This document shows, piece by piece, positions 27,445 through 35,972 of a stretch of DNA of 64,000 nt. The notes under the pieces were generated by a model, which was not told the origin of the DNA, searched no databases, and saw nothing but the letters and a program-made list of their open reading frames with translations. The position numbers and the translations under genes are program-made. This DNA is from CAVRUZ01 sp963724495. GTDB lineage: Bacteria; Actinomycetota; Actinomycetes; Propionibacteriales; DAIQRJ01. Position 1 is the first letter of the stretch. Each line of letters opens with the position of its first letter. The stretch lies in the NCBI GenBank assembly GCA_963724495.1, contig CAVRUZ010000002.1:1426001-1490000 (forward strand), written 5' to 3'.

Positions 27445-27453
27445 TGGAGCGGG

Positions 27454-28248
27454 ATGACCGCGACGCGGTTCCGGGAGGTTGCTGCCGACCTTCGCGACCG
27501 GATCGCGATGGGCGAGACCGGCGCGGGCGGGGCGTTGCCCAGCGAGGCCGACCTCTGCGCCCGCCACGGCGTCAGCCGGATGACGATCCGCCGCGCACTC
27601 GAGCAACTCCGCGACGAGGGCCTGCTGGCCTCGCGACCGGGAGCCGGCTGGTTCGTGCGCGGCTCGGCGATCAGGCAACCCGTGGCGCTGGGCAGCTTCA
27701 CCCATGCCGCCTCGGCGGCGGCCTCGATCGGCGACGTACGCCGCCGGGTGGTGGAGTTCGGCTACCGCACGATGCCGGGCCTCACCCTTGACGAGAACGG
27801 ATCCGCGCCGGACGAGCCCGGACCGTTCGGCGAGGTCCTCTACGTCCGGTCGGTCCGACTGACGGACGGGCAGCCGCTCGACGCCGTGCACGAATACGTG
27901 CCGGCAGATGTGGCCGCACCGGTCAGCCGATCCGACGCCGAGTCCCCCGGCCTGTGGGAGAGCATCAACCGGAGCGGGCAGCAGATCGCCAAGGTGCGCC
28001 AGATGATCACGGCGGGGGTCGCCGGGCCCGCAGACGCGGACCTGCTGGGTGTCCCCGCCGGCACCCCCCTGCTCCTGATCCAGCGGCTGGCACTGGATCC
28101 CGAGGGGCGGCTGTTGGCGAGGGCGGATCACCGCTACCTCGCGCACCGGTTCAGCCTCACCGTCGAGTTCACCGGCTGGACCGCCGCCGCGGCCACCGAG
28201 CCACCAGGGCTGCACCTGCACGACGACTGGGAAAGGAGCACCAGATGA
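27454..28248 (+). CDS. GntR/HutC-family transcriptional regulator
   Basis: A 264-residue HutC-type regulator. The N-terminal winged helix (about 1-75) has LRDRIAMGETGAGGALPSEADLCARHGVSRMTIRRALEQLRDEGLLASRPGAGWFV. The C-terminal UTRA effector domain (about 100-250) has PFGEVLYVRSVRLTDGQPL and GVPAGTPLLLIQRLALDPEGRLLARADHRYLAHRFSLTVEF. ATG 27454 follows GGAGCGGG. Its stop overlaps the rmlB start by four bases (ATGA). HutC-family effectors are often sugar phosphates, amino sugars or other metabolites, so an NDP-sugar-related ligand is possible but unproven. Confidence 0.92.
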   Translation: MTATRFREVAADLRDRIAMGETGAGGALPSEADLCARHGVSRMTIRRALEQLRDEGLLASRPGAGWFVRGSAIRQPVALGSFTHAASAAASIGDVRRRVVEFGYRTMPGLTLDENGSAPDEPGPFGEVLYVRSVRLTDGQPLDAVHEYVPADVAAPVSRSDAESPGLWESINRSGQQIAKVRQMITAGVAGPADADLLGVPAGTPLLLIQRLALDPEGRLLARADHRYLAHRFSLTVEFTGWTAAAATEPPGLHLHDDWERSTR

Positions 28249-29240
28249 AGGTCCTCGTCACCGGCGGAGCCGGTTTCATCGGAACCAACTTCGTCCTTCG
28301 AGCAAGCGAGGTACGTCCCGACTGGCAGATCACCGTGCTGGACGCGCTGACCTACGCCGGTAATCGCGACAACCTCGTCGATGTCGCCGATCGCATCGAG
28401 TTCGTGCGCGGCAGCATCACCGATCAGGACACCGTGACTCGACTGGTGGGTGAGACCGACCTGGTCATCCACTTCGCGGCCGAGTCGCACAACGACAACT
28501 CCCTCGACGGTCCCTGGCCGTTCGTCGACACGAACATCGTCGGGACCTTCCGACTCCTGGAGGCGGTGCGCGGAAGCGGCGCCCGGTTGCACCACGTGTC
28601 GACCGACGAGGTCTACGGCGACCTCGAACTCGACGATCCCAGCCGCTTCACCGAGACGACTCCGCTCAACCCGTCGAGTCCGTACTCCGCATCCAAGGCC
28701 GCCGCCGACCTGCTGGTGCGAGCGTGGATCCGGTCGTTCGGCATCAGCGCGACGTTGAGCAACTGCAGCAACAACTACGGGCCGTATCAGCACGTGGAGA
28801 AGTTCATCCCCCGCCAGATCACCAACATCGCGGTCGGCCAGAAGCCCAAGGTCTACGGCAGTGGCGAGAACGTGCGCGACTGGATCCACGTCGACGACCA
28901 CAACGACGCGGTGATCGCGATCATCGAGAAGGGCCGGGCTGGCGAGACGTACCTGATCGGAGCTGACGGCGAGGAGAACAACCGGCACATCGTCGAACTG
29001 CTGTTGACGATCATGGGCAAGTCACCTGACTGGTACGACCTGGTGTCCGACCGCCCTGGGCACGATCTGCGCTACGCCATCGACTCCAGCAAGCTCAGGT
29101 CGGAGACCGGCTGGCTGCCCCGCTTCGCCGACATCAGCGCAGGGCTGTCGGCCACCGTCGACTGGTACACCGCGCACGAGTCCTGGTGGCGCGCAGCCAA
29201 GAGCGCCACCGAAGCTGGGTACGCGCGGCTCGGCCGCTGA
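28245..29240 (+). CDS. rmlB: dTDP-glucose 4,6-dehydratase family protein
   Basis: A short-chain dehydrogenase/reductase of the RmlB type, 331 residues from ATG 28245 with GAAAGGAG upstream. The NAD motif is TGGAGFIG (6-13). The dehydratase triplet is Thr120-Asp121-Glu122 in HHVSTDEVYGDL, and the catalytic pair is Tyr147/Lys151 in SSPYSASKAAADLLV. NCSNNYGPYQHVEKFIPRQITN and RDWIHVDDHNDAV are family signatures. It converts dTDP-glucose to the 4-keto-6-deoxy sugar for rhamnose and other deoxysugars. No rmlA, rmlC or rmlD is nearby. Translationally coupled to the GntR regulator. Confidence 0.92.
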   Translation: MKVLVTGGAGFIGTNFVLRASEVRPDWQITVLDALTYAGNRDNLVDVADRIEFVRGSITDQDTVTRLVGETDLVIHFAAESHNDNSLDGPWPFVDTNIVGTFRLLEAVRGSGARLHHVSTDEVYGDLELDDPSRFTETTPLNPSSPYSASKAAADLLVRAWIRSFGISATLSNCSNNYGPYQHVEKFIPRQITNIAVGQKPKVYGSGENVRDWIHVDDHNDAVIAIIEKGRAGETYLIGADGEENNRHIVELLLTIMGKSPDWYDLVSDRPGHDLRYAIDSSKLRSETGWLPRFADISAGLSATVDWYTAHESWWRAAKSATEAGYARLGR

Positions 29241-29249
29241 CACGAAGTC

Positions 29250-30527
29250 TCAGTCGGCCTCGGGCCGCTGCTGCAGGTCGGTCGGGGAGGGCGTGTCAGC
29301 CATCGGTCCGGCGTCCGATCTCGACACCTGTCCCGACGGACTCATGGCTTCGGGCGGATCGTCACCCGGGTCCGGGGGCTCACCGCCGCTGGAGAGGTGG
29401 TTCACGACCGAGTTGGTGAAGGCGACAAGCGGGACGGCGAACAGTGCGCCGACGATGCCGAACAGCACGGCACCGGCGGCGATCGAGAAGATGATCGCCA
29501 ACGGGTGAAGGCGGACCATCCGGCCCATCAGGAGCGGCTGCAGCACGTGGGCTTCGATCTGCTGCACGAGGAGAACACCGGCGGCCATGATGATGGCCGT
29601 GACGGGCCCATGGGCCACCAGTGCGATCAGGACCGCGATGATGCCGGACACGAGGGCACCGACGATCGGCACGAACGCGGTGATGAAGACCAGAACACCG
29701 ATCGCTGGGGCGAACGGCACCCGCAGGATCAGCGCCACTGCCGTGATCCCGACGGCGTCGACGAAAGCGACCAGCACGGTGGCCCGCACGTATGCGGTGA
29801 GCGAGACCCAGCCCACGCGGCCACTCGAGTCGACCCGCTCGCGGGCGAGACGCGGGAACAGCCGCACGAACCAGGCCCAGATCGTGTCGCCCTGGTAGAG
29901 GAAGAAGAACGTGGAGAACAGCGTCAGCACAACGCCTGCGGCGCCATGCCCGGCGGTCACGGCGCCCTGCAGGACGCCGGTGCGGAACTGCGGGTTGTTG
30001 GTGACGTACTCGCGGAGTCTGGCGATGGCGTCGTTGAGCTGGGTGTCGGTCACCCCGAACGGGCCATAGGCAAGCCAGGCGCGCACCTGCTGGACACCCT
30101 GGGTGACCTGGTCGGACATCTCCGAGGCATTCGCGCTGATCTGCGCGATGACGATGGTGAGCGCACCGGCGATGACGGCGAGGCCCAGGATCAACACGAT
30201 GGTGGTCGCCAGGGCGCGTGGCATCCACCGCGCGAGGACGGTGACGGCGCGCGCGAACAGCGCCGTCAGGAGCAGGGCGATCAGGATCGGGATCACCAGC
30301 TCCGACAACAGGCTCATGCCGTAGCCGATGGCGAACACGGCCGCGGCGATCACCAGGATTCGCCAGCCCCACGCCGCGGCGATGCGCACCGGCACGGGAA
30401 CAGCCACCGCGGGATCGGAGGGCAGGCGGTCGAGTTCGGACCGACGCTGCCGTTGGACCACGACGGGCACACCGTCCTCGGTGCGCCGGGCGTGCAGGCG
30501 GTTGACCATGCGTCCCAGTCCAGTCAT
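29250..30527 (-). CDS. AI-2E family (PerM-like) transporter
   Basis: A 425-residue integral membrane protein of the AI-2 exporter superfamily, with about eight hydrophobic helices. The first pair (about 50-95, WRILVIAAAVFAIGYGMSLLSELVIPILIALLLTALFARAV) is typical. The family's amphipathic middle domain contains YVTNNPQFRTGVLQGAV. Its conserved motifs are FFFLYQGDTIWAW and FVPIVGALVSGIIAVLIAL. The last 50 residues are a soluble proline/glutamate-rich tail. The transported substrate is unknown; the name does not establish autoinducer export. Convergent with rmlB (nine-base gap). Confidence 0.9.
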   Translation of the reverse strand: MTGLGRMVNRLHARRTEDGVPVVVQRQRRSELDRLPSDPAVAVPVPVRIAAAWGWRILVIAAAVFAIGYGMSLLSELVIPILIALLLTALFARAVTVLARWMPRALATTIVLILGLAVIAGALTIVIAQISANASEMSDQVTQGVQQVRAWLAYGPFGVTDTQLNDAIARLREYVTNNPQFRTGVLQGAVTAGHGAAGVVLTLFSTFFFLYQGDTIWAWFVRLFPRLARERVDSSGRVGWVSLTAYVRATVLVAFVDAVGITAVALILRVPFAPAIGVLVFITAFVPIVGALVSGIIAVLIALVAHGPVTAIIMAAGVLLVQQIEAHVLQPLLMGRMVRLHPLAIIFSIAAGAVLFGIVGALFAVPLVAFTNSVVNHLSSGGEPPDPGDDPPEAMSPSGQVSRSDAGPMADTPSPTDLQQRPEAD

Positions 30528-30539
30528 GTGCCGTAACTC

Positions 30540-31751
30540 CTATCCGCCGGCAGATACGCGGGCAAGTGCCTGGTCGAGGTCCGCGATCAGGTCGTCACAG
30601 TCCTCGATCCCCACCGAGAGCCGCACCAGGTCAGGCGGGACCTCCAGGAGCGTGCCGCGCACGCTGGCGTGGGTCATGCGGGCCGGGTGCTCGATCAGCG
30701 ACTCAACCCCGCCGAGTGACTCGCCGAGTATCCATGTGCGGGTCGCGCCACAGATCTCGACCGCAGCGCTTTCCCCGCCCGCCGCCCGGAAGCTGACGAT
30801 GCCGCCGAACCGGCGCATCTGCCGCGCTGCTGTCGCGTGCCCCGGGTGCGCAGGCAGTCCCGGGTAGTAGACGCGGGTGACCGCGGGGTGGCCGTCGAGG
30901 TGGTCGGCGATGCGTTCGGCGTTGTTGCAGTGCTGCTCCATCCGCAGCGCCAGCGTCTTGAGCCCCCGCATCACCAGCCAGCAGTCGAACGGTCCCGCGA
31001 TGGCCCCCATCGCGTTCTGGTGATAGGCGATCCGCTCCGCGGCGTCGGCGAACTCCGCCACCCCGACGTCCGGCGCGACCACCACGGCACCGCCGATCAC
31101 GTCGCTGTGGCCGCCCGCGTACTTGGTGGTCGAGTGCACGACGATGTCGGCACCCATCGGGATCGGCTGCTGGAGGTAGGGCGTGGCGAAGGTGTTGTCG
31201 ACCACAAGGAGTGCCCCGGCGGCGTGTGCGATCTGTGCCAGCGCGGGGATGTCGGCAATGCCCAGCAGCGGGTTGGTCGGCGACTCGACCCAGATCATCC
31301 GGGTGTCCGGCAGCACCGCGGCGGCCACGGCTTCGGTGTCGGCGATCGCGACCACGTCGTGCACGACACCCCACGGCCGGAGGATCTGGTCGACCGCCCG
31401 GTAGGTACCGCCGTAGGCGTCGGTGGGAACGAGCACGTGGTCGCCCGGCCGGAGCAGCGCACGCTGCACGGTGTCCTGGCCGGCCAGTCCCGACGCGAAC
31501 GCGAACGCCCGGCCGCCCTCCAGAGAGCCGAAGCACCGTTCGAGGGCCGACCGCGTGGGGTTGGCCGAGCGCGAGTACTCATAGCCCGACCGGAGGCCAC
31601 CGACGCCGTCCTGGGCGTAGGTGGAGGTCTGATAGATCGGCGGGACGACCGCACCCGTCAGCGCGTCGGGCTCGGAACCCACATGGATGGCCCGGGTGGC
31701 GAACCGTCTGGCCTCCCTACCGGCAGGGTCGTGCTCGTGGGCGGAGGTCAC
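30540..31751 (-). CDS. metB: Cystathionine gamma-synthase family PLP enzyme
   Basis: A Cys/Met-metabolism fold-I PLP enzyme of 403 residues. The Schiff-base lysine is Lys210 in VVHSTTKYAGGHSDVIGG. Other signatures are EYSRSANPTRSALE, ASGLAGQDTVQRALL, VESPTNPLLGIADI and SLGGVESLIEHPARMTHASV. It most likely joins O-acylhomoserine and cysteine to make cystathionine. A cystathionine beta-synthase lies 10 kb away, so transsulfuration in both directions is possible. Cystathionine gamma-lyase cannot be excluded from sequence alone. It lies 12 bases upstream of the AI-2E gene's start on the same strand. Confidence 0.9.
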   Translation of the reverse strand: MTSAHEHDPAGREARRFATRAIHVGSEPDALTGAVVPPIYQTSTYAQDGVGGLRSGYEYSRSANPTRSALERCFGSLEGGRAFAFASGLAGQDTVQRALLRPGDHVLVPTDAYGGTYRAVDQILRPWGVVHDVVAIADTEAVAAAVLPDTRMIWVESPTNPLLGIADIPALAQIAHAAGALLVVDNTFATPYLQQPIPMGADIVVHSTTKYAGGHSDVIGGAVVVAPDVGVAEFADAAERIAYHQNAMGAIAGPFDCWLVMRGLKTLALRMEQHCNNAERIADHLDGHPAVTRVYYPGLPAHPGHATAARQMRRFGGIVSFRAAGGESAAVEICGATRTWILGESLGGVESLIEHPARMTHASVRGTLLEVPPDLVRLSVGIEDCDDLIADLDQALARVSAGG

Positions 31752-31832
31752 CCGTCCAGGTTAGAGGCGTGGCCGGACTTGTCCGGGAGCCATCCACGAC
31801 GGGAGCGGCTCCTGCCCTGCGGTGGGGATGCC

Positions 31833-32723
31833 TCAGGTGAGCAGCGGCCGCACTTCCTGGCCGAGGAAGGCGACCAGGCCGGCCAGGTCGGGCTCGTCCT
31901 GGGTGGGCTGGACGGCCACCGACGTGACGCCGAGGTCTGCCCAGCGCAGCAATGCCGCGGCGATGGTGGCGGCATCGCCCGCCACGCCGATGCCTTCGTC
32001 CACCCGGCGCCCCCATCCGGGCACCTCAGCGTCGATGCGCTCCTGCGCGCCAGGCCCGGTGGCGATCATCTGGGTGGCCACGATCGCGTGCTCCCCTGGC
32101 ACGGCGACGTCACCGCCGGCGCGCGCTTCCCGCACCACCTCGCAGGCGTGTGCGACGTCGTCGTCGCTCAGCATGGCGGTGAGCAGCGTTCCCGCACCAA
32201 GCTGGCCGGCCAGGGCGAGGGACTTCGGACCGCCGCCACCCAGCATCAACGGAGGCGGCGGATCGGGCGGGAAGTCCAGCCGCACGTTGTCGAGCTTCAC
32301 GTAGCGGCCGGTCACCGTGACCGACTCACCGGCGAGGAGCCGGCGCTGGGCGTCGGTGTGTTCGCGCAGGAGCGTCATCGGTGACGCGACGCGGGCACCC
32401 ACCTGCTCCATCCAGACCTGTACCCCGTGGCCGATGCCGGGGATCAGCCGGCCGGGATGCAGCCGCGCGAGCGTCGCGAACTCCATCGCGGTGATCGCGG
32501 CGTTGCGGAGCGGGACAGGGAGCAGGCCGATGCCGACGGAGATGCGGCTGGTTGCGGCCAGCGCGGCGGCTGCGGCAGCGACGCCCGCGTTCTTGAAGCA
32601 GTCCTCCCAGACCCACACCTCGTCCAGACCGGCCTCTTCTGCGGTCCGGGTGAAGTCGGGTAGCTCCTCGGGAGCATGGGTAGGCACGAAACACAGGCCG
32701 AGTCGAAGTCGAAGATCAGGCAT
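31833..32723 (-). CDS. LLM-class (F420-type) oxidoreductase
   Basis: A luciferase-like TIM-barrel protein of 296 residues. The N-terminal strand LRLGLCFVPTHAPEELPDFTRTAEEAGLDEVWVWEDCFKN, the TSRISVGIGLLPVPLRN segment and the C-terminal GDAATIAAALLRWADLGVTSVAVQP are typical of actinobacterial LLM proteins, many of which use F420 or FMN. Substrate unknown. Divergent from the glyoxalase-like gene. Confidence 0.88.
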   Translation of the reverse strand: MPDLRLRLGLCFVPTHAPEELPDFTRTAEEAGLDEVWVWEDCFKNAGVAAAAAALAATSRISVGIGLLPVPLRNAAITAMEFATLARLHPGRLIPGIGHGVQVWMEQVGARVASPMTLLREHTDAQRRLLAGESVTVTGRYVKLDNVRLDFPPDPPPPLMLGGGGPKSLALAGQLGAGTLLTAMLSDDDVAHACEVVREARAGGDVAVPGEHAIVATQMIATGPGAQERIDAEVPGWGRRVDEGIGVAGDAATIAAALLRWADLGVTSVAVQPTQDEPDLAGLVAFLGQEVRPLLT

Positions 32724-32768
32724 GCGGTCATCGTTGCGCAGACCATCGACAACGCGTTCCCTGGGACC

Positions 32769-33173
32769 GTGGACATCACCAGATCAGCGCTCTCGCTCAA
32801 CGTCACCGACCCGCAGGCGTCGGCCAACTGGGTCACCCAGCACCTCGGCTTCACGGAGGAGATGAGTGCCGACGGCTTCGTGTCGTTGGCCCATCCGTCG
32901 GCGGGCGTCAACCTCATCTATCTCCGCGTCGGGCTGGAAACGTTCAAGCCTGCTTCGGCCGCCGGCCATGCCGACGGGCTCCTGATCGCCTTCGTCGTGG
33001 ACGATCTCGACGCGGAGTACGACCGGATGTCCGCGGAGGGAGTCGAGTTCCTCGCTCCGCCGGTCACCGAGCCGTGGGGCGAGCGCTACGTCCAGGCAGC
33101 CGACCCGAACGGCGTCGTCTACCAGCTCGTGACCTGGGTGACGCCTCCGGAGGAGTCGGGCGCCGCCGGCTGA
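32769..33173 (+). CDS. VOC-superfamily (glyoxalase/bleomycin-resistance fold) protein
   Basis: A 134-residue single VOC module. Beta-alpha-beta-beta-beta pairs are visible: LSLNVTDPQASANWVTQHLGF, then VNLIYLRVG, then LLIAFVVDDLDAEYDRMSAEGVEFLAPPVTEPWGERYVQAADPNGVVYQLVTWV. The DPNG turn and the WGERY strand are classic. I chose GTG 32769 because a start at 32676 would overlap the first 48 bases of the divergent LLM gene. Function cannot be predicted further. Confidence 0.85.
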   Translation: MDITRSALSLNVTDPQASANWVTQHLGFTEEMSADGFVSLAHPSAGVNLIYLRVGLETFKPASAAGHADGLLIAFVVDDLDAEYDRMSAEGVEFLAPPVTEPWGERYVQAADPNGVVYQLVTWVTPPEESGAAG

Positions 33174-33194
33174 CCCGGCTGCAGCGTCGAGCTC

Positions 33195-33221
33195 GGAATA
33201 CCGCACGCACGCCCGGGCGTT
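33195..33221 (+). promoter_or_regulatory. SigR/SigH-type promoter of msrA
   Basis: GGAATA at 33195-33200 and CGTT at 33218-33221 match the -35 GGAAT and -10 GTT elements of the actinobacterial thiol-stress sigma factors SigR/SigH, with 19 bases between GGAAT and GTT. It lies about 70 bases upstream of msrA, a known member of such regulons in streptomycetes. Confidence 0.5.
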
Positions 33222-33290
33222 CGTAGATCGGGGCAGATCCCTTTGAACGCCGTGTGAGACTTCGGGAACGAAGCCGACAGGAGTGAGTCG

Positions 33291-33959
33291 ATGTTCGATC
33301 AGCTGAAAGCCATGATGGGTCGCGGAGCCGCGCTTGTGGATCGCGAGAAGGCTCTCCCGGGTCGGGCCGAGGCGGTCCGCGTCGCCGGCCGGCACCTGAT
33401 CCTGCCGTCCAACCTCACCGGCCCCTGGCCCGACGGCACCGAGGTGCTCTACCTGGCGATGGGCTGTTTCTGGGGCTCGGAAGAGCTGTATTGGCAGCAG
33501 CGTGGCGTGATCAGCACGGCCGTGGGGTACATGGGCGGCTTCACCCCGAACCCGACCTATGAAGAGGTCTGCTCCGGACGCACCGGTCACACCGAGACCG
33601 TGCTCGTGGCCTACGACCCTGGCGTCACGTCACCGGACACGCTGCTGGTGCCGTTCTGGGAGAACCACGACCCCACCCAGGGGATGCGCCAGGGCAACGA
33701 CGTGGGCTCGCAGTACCGGTCGGCGATCTACTGGACCACGCCCGGCCAGCAGGAGTCAGCGACCCGCGGCGAGAAGATCTATCAAGCGGAGTTGGACAAT
33801 CTCGGCATCGGTGCCATCACCACCGAGATCGCCTCGGCCGATGACGCCGGCCCGTTCTACTACGCCGAGGACTACCACCAGCAGTACCTGGAGAAGAACC
33901 CGCACGGCTACCGCTGTCACGCGAACACGGGGGTCCGGTTCCCGGTCGCCGCTGGGTGA
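33291..33959 (+). CDS. msrA: Peptide methionine-S-sulfoxide reductase A
   Basis: MsrA repairs the S-epimer of methionine sulfoxide in proteins. 222 residues. The catalytic cysteine is Cys59 in YLAMGCFWGSEELYW. TAVGYMGGFTPNPTYEEVCSGRTGHTE and FWENHDPTQGMRQGNDVGSQYRSAI follow. The C-terminus YYAEDYHQQYLEKNPHGYRCH holds the resolving-cysteine region. ATG 33291 has GACAGGAG upstream. A thiol-stress-type promoter lies in the 117-base leader. Confidence 0.96.
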   Translation: MFDQLKAMMGRGAALVDREKALPGRAEAVRVAGRHLILPSNLTGPWPDGTEVLYLAMGCFWGSEELYWQQRGVISTAVGYMGGFTPNPTYEEVCSGRTGHTETVLVAYDPGVTSPDTLLVPFWENHDPTQGMRQGNDVGSQYRSAIYWTTPGQQESATRGEKIYQAELDNLGIGAITTEIASADDAGPFYYAEDYHQQYLEKNPHGYRCHANTGVRFPVAAG

Positions 33960-34012
33960 GGTCGGTTCTGAGGTAGACATCCGTTGAGGTCGGCCTCGAC
34001 ACCAAGCGCTGA

Positions 34013-34792
34013 ATGGCGGCGATGCCGGTGCACGAAGCCTTCCTGTTCCTCGCGGTCTTCCTCGCGTGTTCGGTGGAGGCTGTCGAGGCACTGACGATCG
34101 TGCTCGCCGTAGGGGTGAGCCGGGGGTGGCGATCGGCGCTACAGGGAGTTGTCGCCGGTCTGGCCGTCCTGGCGGTGATCGTGGTCGTGCTCGGTCCGAC
34201 GCTGTCGCGGATTCCGATCGACTGGCTGCGCGAACTCGTGGGCGCACTGCTGCTGATCTTCGGGATCGGCTGGCTGCGCAAGGCCATCCTCCGCGCGTCG
34301 GGCTACAAGGCGTTGCATGACGAGGCCGCGATCTATCAACGTGAGCTCGCAGCGGCTCGCAAAGTGGAGACCTCGCGGCGCCCGCTTGTGACCGACTGGT
34401 ACTCGTTCACGTTGTCGTTCAAGGGTGTCGTGCTCGAGGGCCTGGAGGTCGCCTTCATCGTCGTGACCTTCGGCGCCAATCAAGGAAACGTCGGCCTGGC
34501 TGCCGTCGCCGCGCTCGCAGCAGTCGTAGTGGTGACCGTGGCCGGCGTGTTGGTCCGGGCGCCGCTCGCGCGGGTACCGGAGAACTCGATGAAGTTCGTG
34601 GTCGGCGTGCTGCTCACCGCATTCGGGATGTTCTGGGGCGTGGAGGGAGCCGGCGCCGCGTGGCCCGGTGGTGACGTGGCCCTTCCGGTCATCATCGTGT
34701 GCGTGGCTGTGTTGGCACTGGCGTTGACGGCCGTGTTGCGCCGGATCCGGGCAGCCGAGCTGTCCAGCGGCCTCACTGCGGCGGGACAGTGA
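34013..34792 (+). CDS. COG4280-type membrane protein
   Basis: A 259-residue integral membrane protein with about six helices. The N-terminal helix EAFLFLAVFLACSVEAVEALTIVLAVG carries two buried glutamates, reminiscent of the REGLE signature of FTR1-type iron permeases. The same pattern recurs after the soluble loop in SFKGVVLEGLEVAFIVVTFGANQG, so the protein seems to be an internal repeat. A charged cytoplasmic loop (about 105-130) separates the halves. COG4280 proteins are uncharacterised; a cation or lipid role would be speculation. The start may be ATG 34013 or 34022. Its stop overlaps the next gene's GTG by four bases. Confidence 0.8.
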   Translation: MAAMPVHEAFLFLAVFLACSVEAVEALTIVLAVGVSRGWRSALQGVVAGLAVLAVIVVVLGPTLSRIPIDWLRELVGALLLIFGIGWLRKAILRASGYKALHDEAAIYQRELAAARKVETSRRPLVTDWYSFTLSFKGVVLEGLEVAFIVVTFGANQGNVGLAAVAALAAVVVVTVAGVLVRAPLARVPENSMKFVVGVLLTAFGMFWGVEGAGAAWPGGDVALPVIIVCVAVLALALTAVLRRIRAAELSSGLTAAGQ

Positions 34793-35011
34793 ACGCGGTC
34801 GTCCGCGGCTTCCGCGCCTTCGGTGCCTTCTGGTGGGACTTCATTGTGGGCGACGACTGGCTCGTGGCAGCCGCTGTCGTCGTTGGGCTGGTCGTGACCG
34901 CCATCCTTGCCGGGAATGATGTGCCCAGCTGGTGGGTCCTGCCGGTCGCTGTGCTTGCTGACGCTCCCGGTGTCACTGTGGCGGGGTATCCGCGAGCCGC
35001 GCAGCGACTGA
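34789..35011 (+). CDS. Small two-helix membrane protein (frame break)
   Basis: About 73 residues. The N-terminal segment RAFGAFWWDFIVGDDWLVAAAVVVGLVVTAIL and a second helix VLPVAVLLTLPVSLW, ending GIREPRSD at TGA 35009-35011, are read in two frames. One extra base near 34959 joins them. The second frame is a better membrane helix than the uninterrupted one and supplies a natural stop, so the apparent long fusion with the following gene is spurious. The GTG start overlaps the COG4280 stop, and a protein of this type usually accompanies COG4280 genes. Function unknown. Confidence 0.65.
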
Positions 35012-35046
35012 GGGCTCCGGCCGAGCGTGCGTGCCAGGATGCAGCC

Positions 35047-35436
35047 ATGCTGGTAGCGATCCCTGCCGTTCTGGCGGGCCTGGTGCACGTGTACATCTTC
35101 GTGATCGAGTCGCTGCGCTTCATGACTCCGTCGACGATGAAGGTCTTCGGGATCACCTCGATCGAGGACGCACAGAAGATGCGACCCTGGGCCTTCAACC
35201 AGGGCTTCTACAACCTGTTCCTGGCGGTCATCGCGGTGATGGGAGCCGTCGCGTCGGTGGCCGCCACCGAGAACACCAGGGCAGACGCCATCGGTCACAC
35301 CCTGATCTGGACGGCCGTCAGCTGCATGCTCGCTGCCGCCGTCGTGCTGGTGGCCAGCGACCACTCCAAGGTTCGCGGTGCGCTCGTCCAGGGAACCTTT
35401 CCCCTGCTCACGATCGTCGCGCTGCTGGTGGCGTGA
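35047..35436 (+). CDS. DUF1304 membrane protein
   Basis: A 129-residue four-helix protein of the DUF1304 family. Signatures: AIPAVLAGLVHVYIFVIESLRF, KVFGITSIEDAQKMRPWAFNQGFYNLFLAVIAVMG and the terminal SKVRGALVQGTFPLLTIVALLV. The histidine-tyrosine and glutamate in the first helix and the NQGFYN motif are invariant in the family. Function unknown. ATG 35047 has CAGGA upstream. Confidence 0.88.
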   Translation: MLVAIPAVLAGLVHVYIFVIESLRFMTPSTMKVFGITSIEDAQKMRPWAFNQGFYNLFLAVIAVMGAVASVAATENTRADAIGHTLIWTAVSCMLAAAVVLVASDHSKVRGALVQGTFPLLTIVALLVA

Positions 35437-35498
35437 GGCATCGCCCGCACGACGTCGATGGCCGTAGTGTCCGCCACACCCCACCTCCAGGAGTCCCC

Positions 35499-35972
35499 AT
35501 GGCCGCAAGCACCTTCGAGGTCAAGCGCAACACCGTCATCAATGCACCGGCGCCGACGATCCAGCAGCTGATCGACGACTTCCGCGAGTGGCCGAAGTGG
35601 TCGCCCTGGGAGGACATCGACCCGCAGATGAACCGCGACTACTCGGGAGCGGACTCGGGAAAGGGTGCGGCCTACGCCTGGTCCGGGAACCGCAAGGCGG
35701 GAAGTGGCCGCATGGAGATCACCGGGTCGGAGCCAGGCCGGGTCGACCTCGACCTCGACTTCACCGCGCCGATGAAGACCCAGAACCGGCTGGCCTTCGA
35801 CCTGACGCCCAAGGGCGCGGCCACCGAGGTGACCTGGACGATGACGGGAACCCATACCGGCATCTGGAAGCTCATCGGCAAGATCTACCCGATGGACAAG
35901 CTCGTTGGTAAGGACTTCGACAAGGGTCTGGCCCGGCTGAAGACCGCCGCCGAGGCCGCATCGAGTGACTGA
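35499..35972 (+). CDS. SRPBCC-family protein
   Basis: A 157-residue START/Bet v1-fold protein. The N-terminal strand and helix FEVKRNTVINAPAPTIQQLIDDFREWPKWSPWEDIDP, the GKGAAYAWSGNRKAGSGRMEITG strands and the C-terminal helix MDKLVGKDFDKGLARLKTAAE are standard for bacterial SRPBCC proteins that bind hydrophobic ligands. ATG 35499 follows CCAGGAG. The stop overlaps the next gene. Confidence 0.88.
   Translation: MAASTFEVKRNTVINAPAPTIQQLIDDFREWPKWSPWEDIDPQMNRDYSGADSGKGAAYAWSGNRKAGSGRMEITGSEPGRVDLDLDFTAPMKTQNRLAFDLTPKGAATEVTWTMTGTHTGIWKLIGKIYPMDKLVGKDFDKGLARLKTAAEAASSD

Noticed and set aside
34699..35436. An apparent 245-codon fusion of a mini-membrane protein with DUF1304
   Set aside because: The middle residues (about 34960-35045) are not membrane-like, while the next frame gives a proper second helix and a stop. 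The fusion results from a base insertion.
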